The notes under the pieces: generated by a model
Seen by the model: the letters and a program-made list of their open reading frames with translations, nothing else
The model's database searches: none
What the model was told of the DNA's origin: nothing
In this document: positions 1 to 8,407 of the stretch, one piece after another
How the letters are laid out: each line of letters opens with the position of its first letter
How positions within the stretch are numbered: the first letter of the stretch is position 1
Program-made: the position numbers and the translations under genes
Assembly: GCA_021307315.1 (NCBI GenBank)
Contig: JAJSPD010000264.1
Location: 1-11,862 of the forward strand
Length of the DNA stretch: 11,862 nt
Direction of reading: 5' to 3'
Source: Bisporella sp. PMI_857
Lineage: Eukaryota; Ascomycota; Leotiomycetes; Helotiales; Helotiaceae

Positions 1-112
1 AATTAAATCAAATTTTCACGTGATTTTTATATTATATTTAAACAATAACTTGCAAGCTTTTTATTTAAAAGAATTATTTAAAATTTAAAAATGCTTTTAT
101 AACTAACTGATT
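1..112. other. AT-rich left flank of the Copia insertion
   Basis: No gene is visible. The stretch is AT-rich but still contains TCA, TGA and AGA trinucleotides, so it does not share the saturated mutation pattern of the element interior. The last four bases, GATT (109-112), match the four bases after the right LTR (5720-5723) and may be a short target-site duplication. Ty1/Copia elements more often leave 5 bp, and the fifth base does not match. Confidence 0.5.
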
Positions 113-312
113 TGTTGAGAATTGTTGGTGTAGCCCACCCGTAAAGCATAAGCTATACTTTATGTAATAGCTTAGTTATCAGTGAAAGGGTAAAACCCTT
201 TTCATGAGCGACTTCTAAATAGTTCAATAATCAAGTCAATTTATCCTTTCTGAACTATTGCACTTAAGCAACTTTGTGTACAGCACAAACTTTTACTAAT
301 ACTTATTTAACA
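113..312 (+). repeat. 5' LTR of the Copia element
   Basis: This 200-bp copy aligns along its whole length with 5520-5719, with two or three one-base gaps. It starts TGTTGAGAATTG and ends TTAACA. An inverted repeat around 184-204 (GAAAGGGT, short loop, ACCCTTTTC) could fold as a hairpin in the transcript. The first 90 bases are nearly identical to the 3' copy. The second half carries many C-to-T and G-to-A differences, so the hypermutated tract appears to begin inside this LTR. Confidence 0.88.
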
Positions 313-328
313 AGTTATAAACCCGGCT
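313..328 (+). promoter_or_regulatory. Primer-binding site, initiator-tRNA-Met half type
   Basis: The sequence AGTTATAAACCCGGC directly follows the LTR. It resembles the complement of the anticodon stem-loop of initiator tRNA-Met (GGTTATGAGCCC type), which Copia elements use as a half-tRNA primer. The mismatches to that expectation at the first three G positions are all G followed by a purine changed to A, which fits the mutation pattern of the element interior. Identification is by pattern, without a host tRNA sequence to compare. Confidence 0.6.
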
Positions 329-3300
329 TTGCACTGTAAATGTACAAAAAAAGCTAAAAAAAAAAAGTTAATCGAAAATAAAGTAAACTGTCAAAAACGA
401 CTATTTGCAGCCTAACGGACTTATTACGACAGTAAAAGCTATACAAAAAGCAACAAACAGCTAATAACACGAAAACAACGGACCGCTAAAAGCAACAAAC
501 TGCTAATAAAACAGCAACAAACTGCTAGTCGAACTTACGAAATATACAGATTGCTATTTTAATTATATTAACAAAATCTTAATCCGAAAGCTACTATACG
601 ACAGTTTTTTACTTTTTATTCCGAACTTTGCTGAACGTGTTTAACAAAAAGCTAAGCGCAATTCGACATAAATTATATTAGCAAAGTAAAGCGACCTGTA
701 AAAATATTTAGTTAAAAAATATAGCAAAAATAGTTTAAGTTATTCGAACTATATATAATTAAAAAAAAAAATAGATTTCGTTTTAAAAAAAACAGTAGTA
801 AAATACGTATAAATTGCTTTTACACTTAAAATAAACGAAACGCGAACGAGTTATAAAACATAAAAAAAAAAAAAGCATAAAATAGCATTTGCGAAAATAC
901 TTTATATACTGACAATTTGCGTAAATTTTATCGACGACGAATATATAAAAAAATTCGAGTTTGTAAAAAAGAAATAAACAAATTTGCAGTTTAAATACTT
1001 TAAGTTTCGACTATAAACTCGCTGTAAAAATTTAAGTAAGTTTATAACGTTTAAAATAGAACTAAACGCAAGTATTTAAAGCTTTTAAATTAAGTTTAAA
1101 AAACTACAACGTTGTGTTACAATGCCGAGTTTATTTTAGTTACAGCTTTTAATAAAAAACGACTGTTTGAATACTTTTTTGCAAAATTACTTTTAAACTA
1201 CGCAGTAATTCGCGCAACGCTAAATGCTTAACTAAGCTTAATGTTCAAAACAAGTTGTTTATTTTGCAAATTAAAAAAACTAGTTTAAAGCAAATTAAAT
1301 TAAAACTGCAGCAATCGCAGTTTAACACTTGCAAACTGCAAAGTATATTTCGAAACTCGAAACACGAGTTTTAAAGCCGAAAAGCTAAAATACTAATTGT
1401 ACGAAAGCTGTAATACCGGTTTACTAATTGCAAATAAAAAAAATTGCTAAAACTACAATTGCAAAAAGCAATAACTTAACGCTAACGTTGTAATTAACAA
1501 AGCATTTAAAAATCAAAATACAAGCTATAAAAAAAAAACATTACAAAACTAAATTAAACTTAAAACGTTATTGTTAAATTTCGACTTAAAAAAGTTATTT
1601 ACAACTCGAACAATAATAAAACAGCCGCGATTTTTTTAAAAAGCGTTCGTAAAATTTTTTATTTTTAATAAACTTTAAACTTTGAAGTTCTTTTTTATAT
1701 AACTAACTAATTTTATTTTTTAAGCGTTTATTAGTTAAAATACCGAAACGCAAAATAAAATTAAAAAAAAGCAGTTAAAATCAAATTATATAAGTACAAT
1801 TGAACTACGAGTAAAAAGCAGAAAATCTTTTTTATTGTTAAATGTATTATATATTCCTAAACTAAAATAAATCTTTTTTTAAGCAAAAAAGTTTGTGCAA
1901 ATAGTTTTATAAGTTTTTCGACAATAAGTATATATAATACAAAAAAAGTAACTGTACAGTTATTACAGTACGTTTTACAAATAAAGTTTATATAATTACT
2001 AATATCGCCGATAACTACAATAAAACAGCGTTTATAACAAAAAAATGTATAAACTATTTTTTAAGCTCGGCTTAAAAAACTAAGTAAAAAAAGCTTAGTT
2101 AACAACTTTTTTTAAAATAATTTAAATTAGCTAAAAAAGCTCGTTTCGGATTGCAATTTTGCTCTGTATTTTTTTACAGTTAAAAAGTTAAATACAAATA
2201 TAGCAAATTATTTAACTACAAACTGCAATAGTAAAACAACAGTTGCTATTAGTTGTATTACGACGATTTGTATATTTTAAAAAAAAAGTAATTGTAAATT
2301 TATACTGTAACAATACTAAAAAACAAAATTAAAGTTTTACTTTTTAATTACGTTTGTAAAGTTTGTATATTAACTAAAATAAAAAACTGTTTAACTGTAA
2401 ACTAACACTATAAAAACTTTATATTTTCGATTTAGTATTTGTAAACGTATACAACTTTTTTTTACTACAGTTCGCAAAAACAAATACTTTGCCGAAATAA
2501 TCGACAACGCAATTCGAAAATGTAAACTTTTACTACAAAACTAAAAAAAAAATAGTTTTTTGTTTACAGTTTTAAAAAAAACAAATAAAGCTAAAGTTCG
2601 GCTGTAAAGTCGTAAACGTAAAATTAAACAACGCTGTAAAACTAAAAAAGTTTTAAACGACTAGTACCGACAAAATAGTATTCGACTACAATATACTGTC
2701 GTTTACGAATTTTATTAAAATAGTATTGCGAAAAAGTGTATTTAAACAGCGAAAACTTTGCAAAAACTATACTTAAAAAAACAAGTTATTTATAAAGTTT
2801 TAAAATAAAACTGTAAAAACTAACGTATATTTGCAAATTGTACTGCAACAAAGCTAATAATTAACAAAAAAAATTTTACTCGAAAAAACTTATACAAGTA
2901 AAAAACTTTCGATCGACTATATTCGCGTATAAAAAAGCAAATCTATTTATATATAAATCCGAAATTACTTTTCGCCGAAAAAAAGCATAAAAACTTGTAA
3001 ACAAAAGCTGCGTTAACGTATTTATAAACTATTGTTAAAACACGATTTACTAATTTAAAGTTTACGCGCTAAACTTTAAATACACGATTAAAGCTAAAAT
3101 AATACAAATCGATAAAAACGTTAAAAAAAAAACAGTAAAACTTAAACTACAAAACGCAAACAGTTGCAAAATACACGAACTCGCTTTTAAACAAAGCTTT
3201 TAAAAAGCGCTTTTTTAGTATTAGTACAGAAAAAAAAAAATTGCTTTTTAAACTGTCGATTTAAAGTTTATACTTAAAGTAATAAACAATTTTAAAATTC

Positions 3301-4040
3301 GAATACTAGCAGAAACAACTTACAAAAAGCAGCAAGTTTGCTGTAAAAACTTAAAAAAATGCTACAGTCGAAACAGCTAACAAAACGAAAAGCGAGCTAT
3401 TCGATAAAAAGTTAGCATTTTTAAAAGCCGAATTTTATTAAACACGTTCGACAATTTAACTACTAAATATATTTAACGAAATGCTAAACTAACACTACAA
3501 ACTAAATTAATTGTCGAAACTAATTTAAAGTTACTTTAAAATAAACTATTAAACTCGAAGCTTTTTTAATTTTTTAAAAAGTCAACTGTTAAAACTAATT
3601 TAAAACTGACTAAAATAAACTATTAAACTCGGAACTTTTTTAATTTTTTTAGCTCGGCTTAAAAAATTAAGCCGAGTTTGCTTGTAAAAAATACTTTTTA
3701 CAAAACGCAACAAAAACTAACAATTAAAATAATAACAAAAAGCTTGCAAAAAAAATGCTTAAAACTATATTAGTATTGTAACGAACGACTTTTTTGCTGA
3801 CTTTTTTTTAATCGAGTTAAACGAATTAGTACTAGTTAGTACTACTTTAACAAATTTTTACTTTTACAATTTACAAGCAAGCTATTAACGACTTTAATTA
3901 CAGCTCGCAATAGCGAAAAGCTATAAAAATAAAACTTGCTTTGTTGCTACTAACAAAACTTAAACAAAAAAAGTAAAACCGAAAAACTGCAACGAAGTTT
4001 TTACAAAGTAATTTTTAATATTAAACTAATTTCGAAAAAG
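329..4040 (+). pseudogene. Degenerate gag, protease and integrase region of the Copia element
   Basis: About 3.7 kb lies between the primer-binding site and the first trustworthy reverse transcriptase motif, the right length for gag, aspartic protease and integrase in Copia order. I see no intact zinc knuckle, protease triad or integrase DD35E motif. Trp and Gln codons would have become stops under the observed mutation pattern. A stretch around 2900-3200 has weak resemblance in mixed frames to the integrase C-terminal linker, but I would not rely on it. No open frame longer than about 60 codons survives. Assignment rests on position within a recognised element, not on retained domains. Confidence 0.5.
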
Positions 4041-5396
4041 TTAGTAAACGCTTTAAAGCTAAACTAGTTGCTCGAAGTTTTTTACAAATTTACGAAGCAA
4101 AACTATTTTAAAACTTTTGTACTAACAGTCCGAATAAATACACTACGGATTTTGCTAGCTATAGTTGCAGCCGAAAACTTAAAATACTACTATTTCGACA
4201 TTAAAAACGCTTTTACCGAATTTGTTTTGCAAAAAAAATTTACTTAGCAAAGCTTAAAAGCGTAGCAGTTCGCGACAAGTACGTTTTACGAGTTTTACGA
4301 AGTTTTTATAAACTAAACAAACTGCAAAAAATTAAAACTTATTTGCAAGTTTTTTTTGCTTGCAAAAAGCTTCGTTTAAAGCTTAGCGAACTTGTGTTTT
4401 TACGTACGCGCAATTGGCTTAATTTTACTTGTTTACGTCGATAATATATTGCTTGCAGTTCGTAAAATAGCCGACGTCGAATAGTTCGACAATTATTTTT
4501 TGTTGCGATTTAAAGCTAAAAACTTAAAAAAATAAAAAAATTTTAAATATACGAATTACTCGAAACCGAAAAACAAAAAAACTGTAAATCGATTAAAAGC
4601 AGTATTTAAACGCCGTTTTAAATCGTTACGAGTTTATATACAGTACTTACAAAAAAAAGTTTACTTTAATCGAAAACTACAACAATTTACAGCTTGCAAA
4701 ACTTAACGACTAGCAATCGACGCTAACGAATACTAACAAGTTATAATAGTTTAATATACAGTATAGTTTACACTCGTTTAAACAAAGCTTTTAGTTTCGG
4801 AAAGCTTAGCTAGTTTATAAAAAACTTTGCAAGTTACTATAACGATGCACTTAAAAGACTTATACAATACTTACGAACTACATAGCACAAAAAGTGCGCT
4901 ATAAACTCGGAAAAAACTGTAGTTTAGTACTTTACTTAAATGCCGACTAAGCAAAAAACAAAACGAACCGCAAAAGCATTTCGAAAATATTGCTATACTT
5001 TACGAAAAGCTTGTTTTTAAAAAGCATAAAACAAACTTCGGTAGCTGCATTTAGCACGAAATCGAAGTACGTCGCAATAGCTATATATACAAAACAAGTT
5101 AATAGCTAGCACAGATTTTTCGCGATATAAAGTTCGAAAAGTATATTAAAAAACTATTACGAACTGTAAAAATCCGCGAAAACAACTAAAAAGCGCTAGT
5201 TTTAGTTAAAAACTTTTATTTGCACAAACGTTCGAAATATATTAATATTTGCTATTATTATATTCGTAACTTGTTCGAAAAAAAACGAATACAATAACGT
5301 ACGTGTTTACAAAGTTTATACTCGCAAACGGACTAACAAAGCTTTTCGAACGTATTGCTTTCGAAAAGTACTGCTGCTTATTAAAGCTAGTAAAAA
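4041..5396 (+). pseudogene. Degenerate Copia pol: reverse transcriptase and RNase H
   Basis: Reverse transcriptase and RNase H would copy the element RNA inside virus-like particles. Recognisable pieces appear in Copia order: RFKAKLVAR (4049-4075); TVRINTLRILLAIVAAE (4125-4175); DIKNAFTEF (4197-4223); the catalytic box VYVDNILLA (4431-4457), where the YVDD motif has become YVDN, a loss of an active-site aspartate by G-to-A; NEY-stop-QV near 4725; the RNase H segment STKSKYVAIA (about 5051-5082), where two expected glutamates are lysines; KALVLVKNF near 5193; and LANGLTKLFERIAFE near 5321-5365, the usual pol C-terminus. Many TAA and TAG codons interrupt. Frame changes occur near 4100, between 4840 and 5050, between 5082 and 5163, and near 5293. 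The GTG-initiated 60-codon frame at 5303-5485 is just the last pol fragment and continues past the family's end into noncoding sequence. Confidence 0.88.
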
Positions 5397-5508
5397 AAAA
5401 AAGCGGTTTTTTGCCCGGAAAAAAAACGTTAAAGTCAATAAAAGTAAAAAAACAAAAAACAGCAGTAAAAAACAGTAAAAGCTAAGCATATGCTTTATTA
5501 CGAAGTTG

Positions 5509-5519
5509 CTAAGTAAAAG
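5509..5519 (+). promoter_or_regulatory. Polypurine tract before the 3' LTR
   Basis: Purine-rich sequence AAGTAAAAG abuts the first base of the 3' LTR, where plus-strand DNA synthesis of an LTR element is primed. The tract is weak, as expected if its guanines followed by purines were mutated to adenine; the two remaining guanines are each followed by T. Confidence 0.5.
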
Positions 5520-5719
5520 TGTTAAAATTAGTAGTGTAGCCCACTCGTAAAGCATAGGCTATACTTTATGTAATAGCTTAGTTATCAGTGAAAAAGTAAA
5601 ACCCTTTTTACTGAGCGACCTCCAAATAGTTCTACAATCAAGTCAATTCATTCTCCTGAACCACTGCACTTGGGCAGACCTTGCGTACAGCACAAGCTTC
5701 CACTAATACCTATTTAACA
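5520..5719 (+). repeat. 3' LTR of the Copia element
   Basis: This copy is 200 bp and matches 113-312. Apart from its first 20 or so bases and a few internal sites it keeps CCA, CCT, TCC and TGA contexts, so it is far less mutated than the interior. Its private changes follow the interior rule: GGG became AAG near 5600, and CCCG became CTCG near 5544. The same hairpin (pairs around ACCCTTTT) is present in weakened form. A 12-bp sequence at 5752-5763 is the perfect inverse of the start of the 5' LTR, which leaves open a longer LTR ending there. Confidence 0.87.
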
Positions 5720-6124
5720 GATTCGTTGATAGTTTGTTATCACACTGCCGCCAATTCTCAACAAAAATTTATATTGCTATACCGATCTAATTTCTACGTT
5801 CCGTGTTTTTATGCTTTTATGCTTTTTATACACACTTTATGTTAAAACCTGAAGAATTTGTTATTTAGTTTGCGCATTGCTTTTTTTTTAATCAAAACTT
5901 AAGAACGTTAACACTAACTTCGGACTATTACTTAAATAATAAAGTTATAGTCAAAATGTTAGTTAAAATAATGTCGTATATGTATAATGTATTATATATT
6001 CGATTTTCAGCCGCTTCTCGGCTTTCCTTGGCGTAACCTTAATAAATGGACTTAGCTAAATAGACTTGACCTTCTCGGCAAATCCACGCTAGTTGGTTGT
6101 ATAGGGAAACAAATAGACTTGAGG
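5720..6124. other. Gene-free AT-rich stretch right of the Copia element
   Basis: I see no gene here. The first four bases repeat the GATT before the left LTR. Positions 5752-5763 carry CAATTCTCAACA, the inverse of the LTR start. The rest is AT-rich up to about 6000, but TCA, TCT, CCG and TGA contexts are common, so the saturated signature has ended. Base composition becomes balanced after about 6000, towards the kinase remnant. Confidence 0.5.
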
Positions 6125-6459
6125 TCAAGTTCGTTTTGACATTGAGGATAGGCAATCATACTCTAGTTTCATCTCAGGGTTCTCCAGAAGCTTTGAATTT
6201 GACTTGAATATGAATTTCGTGACCTCAAAGGCAGACAAACGCGCGCCAGGGTCATGTTGCAGCATGGTCTGGAACACTCAATGAAGCCTTTGGGAAAGTC
6301 CGACGGCAGACGACCATGAACTTCTGCAAGCCATTCCATCGTCCTCGTGAGATGACGGCTGTACAGAAGAAAAGGCTCCTCTCCGAATCACTCGTTGAGT
6401 TTCGTGAGAGATATACCGGCTGTTACCAAAGGAACTGTTTGCCGGGAGTAGTTACTCAT
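6125..6459 (-). pseudogene. Protein-kinase C-lobe remnant
   Basis: Read on the minus strand, the last 50 or so codons before the TGA at 6125-6127 include MLQHDPGARLSAFEVTKF. This closely fits subdomain XI of eukaryotic protein kinases (DPxxRxSAxEV, with the conserved Arg). A second frame upstream reads HLTRTMEWLAEVHGRLPSDF, which resembles the segment before it in several fungal kinases. The two are out of register by one base near 6279, and an in-frame TGA sits at 6388-6390. There is no ATP-binding lobe, catalytic loop or DFG motif, so this is a fragment. It lies just downstream of the F-box/ankyrin remnant on the same strand and could be a separate truncated gene. A chance match is possible, but subdomain XI is convincing. 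Confidence 0.45.
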
Positions 6460-6474
6460 TATCAGAAGGACCCC

Positions 6475-7630
6475 TTAATTCATTCTAGACGTCTGCGTTT
6501 CTTGCTTAAGCCCTCTGTGCCAGAATCCGAAGTTGCTCCAAGTTTTAGCTCGTCGAACACTACCCTCAAGCTGTCCGTTCAGTTCTTCGGAACCTGTAAT
6601 GATATAACCGCCATCGAGGAGCATTTTGACAATCCCATGATGCCTTTTTGATACAGCTATGCGAAAACAATACATGAGAGTCTGATCTCGTGTAATTTCT
6701 TTGGAATACCCAGAATAAGAGCCCTTGCCACCCTTTTCACGCAGGAGTTTGAAGATCTCTTCATTTCCCCCTTTGGCTGCTCCGTTCATTACATTAGGAA
6801 AAGAAGTAGGTTTGTTTGGAATCTTGGCGCCTAATTGAAGGAGAAGTTTGAAGGTACATAAATGGTCATGCTCTGCTGCTTCAGCAAGGGCAGTTGAAAG
6901 TTTGTTGCCTTTAGCCCAGAAGATCTTTCTCGATAATAGCCTGATATATGATCATGTCCTTTCTGTGCTGCATAATCGATTGAGGAAAGTCTCCCGGGAC
7001 GGAACTTCAATGATGCTCCATACTTGAACAGCAGTCTGAGGATTTGTTCATTCCTAGCCAACACAGCGAGATCGAGTGTAGTCTTGGCTACTCTACGCTG
7101 AAGAAAATGTGGATAATCAGGATCGAACAGATTGACGTCCCACAACTTCTTAGCTCCGAACGATAGAAGAAGTTGGACTGTGGATAGTTGTGACGCTTTG
7201 ACTGCAGAATCTATACACTTGGCCAGTGTCTCATGTGGGGAAGCGTTACCATAAAGTGTAGTTCCTGGTGTGAAAAATACCACTTCCTGTAGCAATCTTT
7301 CCACAAGGGCATTGTGCCCTGCCTTACCAGCAACTACTAGAAACACATCGAAGGTTTCCGGATATCGGTGTCCTCCTAGATGATTTTCGCAGAACTTGGC
7401 GAATTCTGAGGGTCCTTCGAGGAAGGCTTGACGTCCTCGGCTGAGCGATCCTCCTCCATTACTAAACTTGAAATCTGCGAGTCCTTTAAGGTAGGCTCGG
7501 AAAGATGGATGAGGCAAGCCACGCAAGGAATCAGTAAGGCCATGGTTTTCACATAATTTGAGTCTGAAGCGATTGATATAGGTTAGTATGAAATGATGTG
7601 AAGGAGGATCTCCATGGGCAATGTTGTGAG
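6475..7630 (-). pseudogene. F-box plus ankyrin-repeat protein gene, two frameshifts
   Basis: On the minus strand, translation from about 7630 gives LTTLPMEILLHIISY, the core of a fungal F-box (LPxEIL..I..YL), which would bind Skp1 in an SCF ubiquitin ligase. About seven ankyrin-like units follow, for example TTLDLAVLARNEQILRLL, IDYAAQKGHDHI and NVMNGAAKGGNEEIFKLL, which would choose the substrate. The total would be about 380 residues. The reading frame shifts by one base near 7585, just after the F-box helix, and again near 6943, inside an AAxxGHxxI ankyrin helix. Joining the frames there restores family-like sequence on each side, which argues for recent breakage or sequencing indels rather than introns; neither site has splice signals. 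ATG at 7613-7615 is the only in-frame ATG near the F-box, but the motif's LP lies before it, so the true start may be further upstream. The open frame extends to about 7704 without another ATG, close to a transposon insertion. Confidence 0.8.
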
Positions 7631-7708
7631 AACCTTGAAACTGTTAGAAGAATTCTTTGATGCATCGGCGACGAGAATTAGGGGAAAATTACTAGAACTT
7701 TGGCCTCA

Positions 7709-7716
7709 GTAATTAC
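7709..7716. repeat. Target-site duplication of the hAT-like element, left copy
   Basis: GTAATTAC here matches 8400-8407 exactly, and the identity extends two bases left (CA). The 8-bp length and the T and A at positions 2 and 7 match the nTnnnnAn preference of hAT insertions. The site is itself a palindrome, so it reads the same in both orientations. Confidence 0.75.
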
Positions 7717-7777
7717 CGGGTTCCAGTTGGGCCAGGCTAGAAAAATCTTGGCCCAGGCTAGAAATTTCCTTGGCAAA
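7717..7777 (+). repeat. Left terminal inverted repeat
   Basis: It starts CGGGTTCCAGTTGGGCCAGG and contains two copies of CCAGGCTAGAAA spaced 21 bp apart, ending in CCTTGGCAAA. It pairs with 8338-8399. A further inverted arm (GCCAAG...CTAGCCTGG, to 7800) follows immediately, so the left end can also fold on itself. Confidence 0.8.
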
Positions 7778-8011
7778 TCGCCAAGAAACTTCTAGCCTGG
7801 CTCAACTCTTTGTGCAACCATTTCTAGCCTGGATGAACTTAAGCGAAAAACCAAATCTGGTTAGAACTATGCTTGGCAGATGTACAACATAGGCTTAGCG
7901 TGTAAAATATAATATATGTAAGCATGTGCTCAGCATATGCAGAGTATATCCTAGCATTTATTTTTACTACAAAAAAACTATTATAATAAGCAGAACAGTT
8001 GGCATATCCGT

Positions 8012-8055
8012 AGCATATGTTTAGTATATGTTTAGTATATGTTCAGCATATGCTT
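8012..8055. repeat. 11-bp tandem repeat, four units
   Basis: Units AGCATATGTTT, AGTATATGTTT, AGTATATGTTC and AGCATATGCTT follow without gaps. The variation between CATATG and TATATG cores is C/T only. Related GCATATGC and GTATATC words occur upstream near 7935-7955. The array lies in the AT-rich centre of the hAT-like element and is probably not functional on its own. Confidence 0.7.
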
Positions 8056-8337
8056 AATATATAATTCATAAAAGCTTTTACTTACACTAAGCTTATTTAT
8101 TTATTTATTTACAAATTTACTTGTAGTAGTTTTTAATAGTCGAATCAGTTAAGCAACGCAAAAATACAAAGTTGTAACGCTATTTCAAAGTTCAAAAGTT
8201 ATATTGTACGCGTCGCTATACAAAACGCGAAGCAAGTTTTCTCCGCGTGGCTTATTTTATGCTTGGCACATGCCGGGGTGGGATTTCTAGCCTGGCTGAG
8301 CTCTCAAAGCAACGATTTCTGGCCTGGGCCAAGTATT

Positions 8338-8399
8338 TTTGCCAAGGAATTTTCTAGCCTGGGCCAAGATTTTTCTAGCCTGGCCCAACTGTAACCCCA
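8338..8399 (-). repeat. Right terminal inverted repeat
   Basis: This is the reverse complement of the left repeat with a few mismatches and one gap near the tip (GTAACCCCA against CGGGTTCC). The two internal CTAGCCTGG motifs are conserved with the same 21-bp spacing as on the left. Confidence 0.8.
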
Positions 8400-8407
8400 G
8401 TAATTAC
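8400..8407. repeat. Target-site duplication of the hAT-like element, right copy
   Basis: GTAATTAC is identical to 7709-7716. It marks the right boundary of the insertion. Confidence 0.75.

Larger units (their letters stand above)
113..5719 (+). mobile_element. Ty1/Copia LTR retrotransposon, complete in outline, inactivated by point mutation
   Basis: Two direct repeats of 200 bp bound the element, beginning TGTTGA or TGTTAA and ending TTAACA. The left LTR is followed by a primer-binding site resembling the initiator tRNA-Met anticodon region, and the right LTR is preceded by a purine-rich tract. Reverse transcriptase motifs lie before RNase H motifs near the 3' end, and the pol remnant runs on the + strand; the RT and RNase H sequence signatures are of the Copia type. 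Total length is 5607 bp, normal for the superfamily. The interior (313-5519) has very low GC and is full of stops. Nearly every C preceded by a pyrimidine and not followed by G has been changed to T, on both strands. Family identity is secure; exact ends depend on the LTR comparison (see findings). Confidence 0.9.
7717..8399. mobile_element. Non-autonomous hAT-like DNA transposon (MITE-like), 683 bp
   Basis: Terminal inverted repeats of about 60 bp at 7717-7777 and 8338-8399 match with only a few differences, and an 8-bp duplication (GTAATTAC) flanks them. No open frame is long enough for a transposase, so the element would depend on an enzyme supplied elsewhere. The motif CTAGCCTGG or its complement occurs at 7732, 7753, 7792, 7824, 8287, 8354 and 8375 (with a variant at 8319), twice in each terminal repeat and again just inside. 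Such subterminal repeats are typical transposase-binding sites in hAT elements. The centre (about 7860-8270) is AT-rich with an 11-bp tandem repeat. The insertion sits about 90 bp upstream of the F-box sequence, so it could have removed or altered that gene's promoter or first exon. Superfamily assignment rests on duplication length and terminal sequence. Confidence 0.78.

Noticed and set aside
1841..1856. 16-bp exact repeat AATGTATTATATATTC, also at 5986-6001
   Set aside because: The sequence is nearly all A and T in an AT-rich window; no extension on either side and no structural role, so chance is the simpler explanation.
3583..3675. Inverted repeat AGCTCGGCTTAAAAAATTAAGCCGAG near 3650 as a regulatory hairpin
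   Set aside because: It lies inside dead integrase/pol sequence, and a similar AAGCTCGGCTTAAAAA word occurs near 2063. It is more likely a by-product of mutation than a functional site.
5316..5555. 79-codon hydrophobic open frame on the minus strand
   Set aside because: It is the complement of A-rich Copia pol and tail sequence; runs of Phe and Leu come from poly-A read backwards, not from a membrane protein.
113..5719. CRISPR-like or regularly spaced repeat array in the AT-rich tract
   Set aside because: Recurring words such as AAACTG and GCAACAAAC come from the restricted trinucleotide vocabulary left by hypermutation; spacing is irregular and the context is a eukaryotic retroelement.
6316..6651. 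111-codon open frame on the + strand
   Set aside because: It overlaps the kinase remnant and the 3' end of the F-box/ankyrin gene in antisense, and the minus-strand reading has recognisable motifs.
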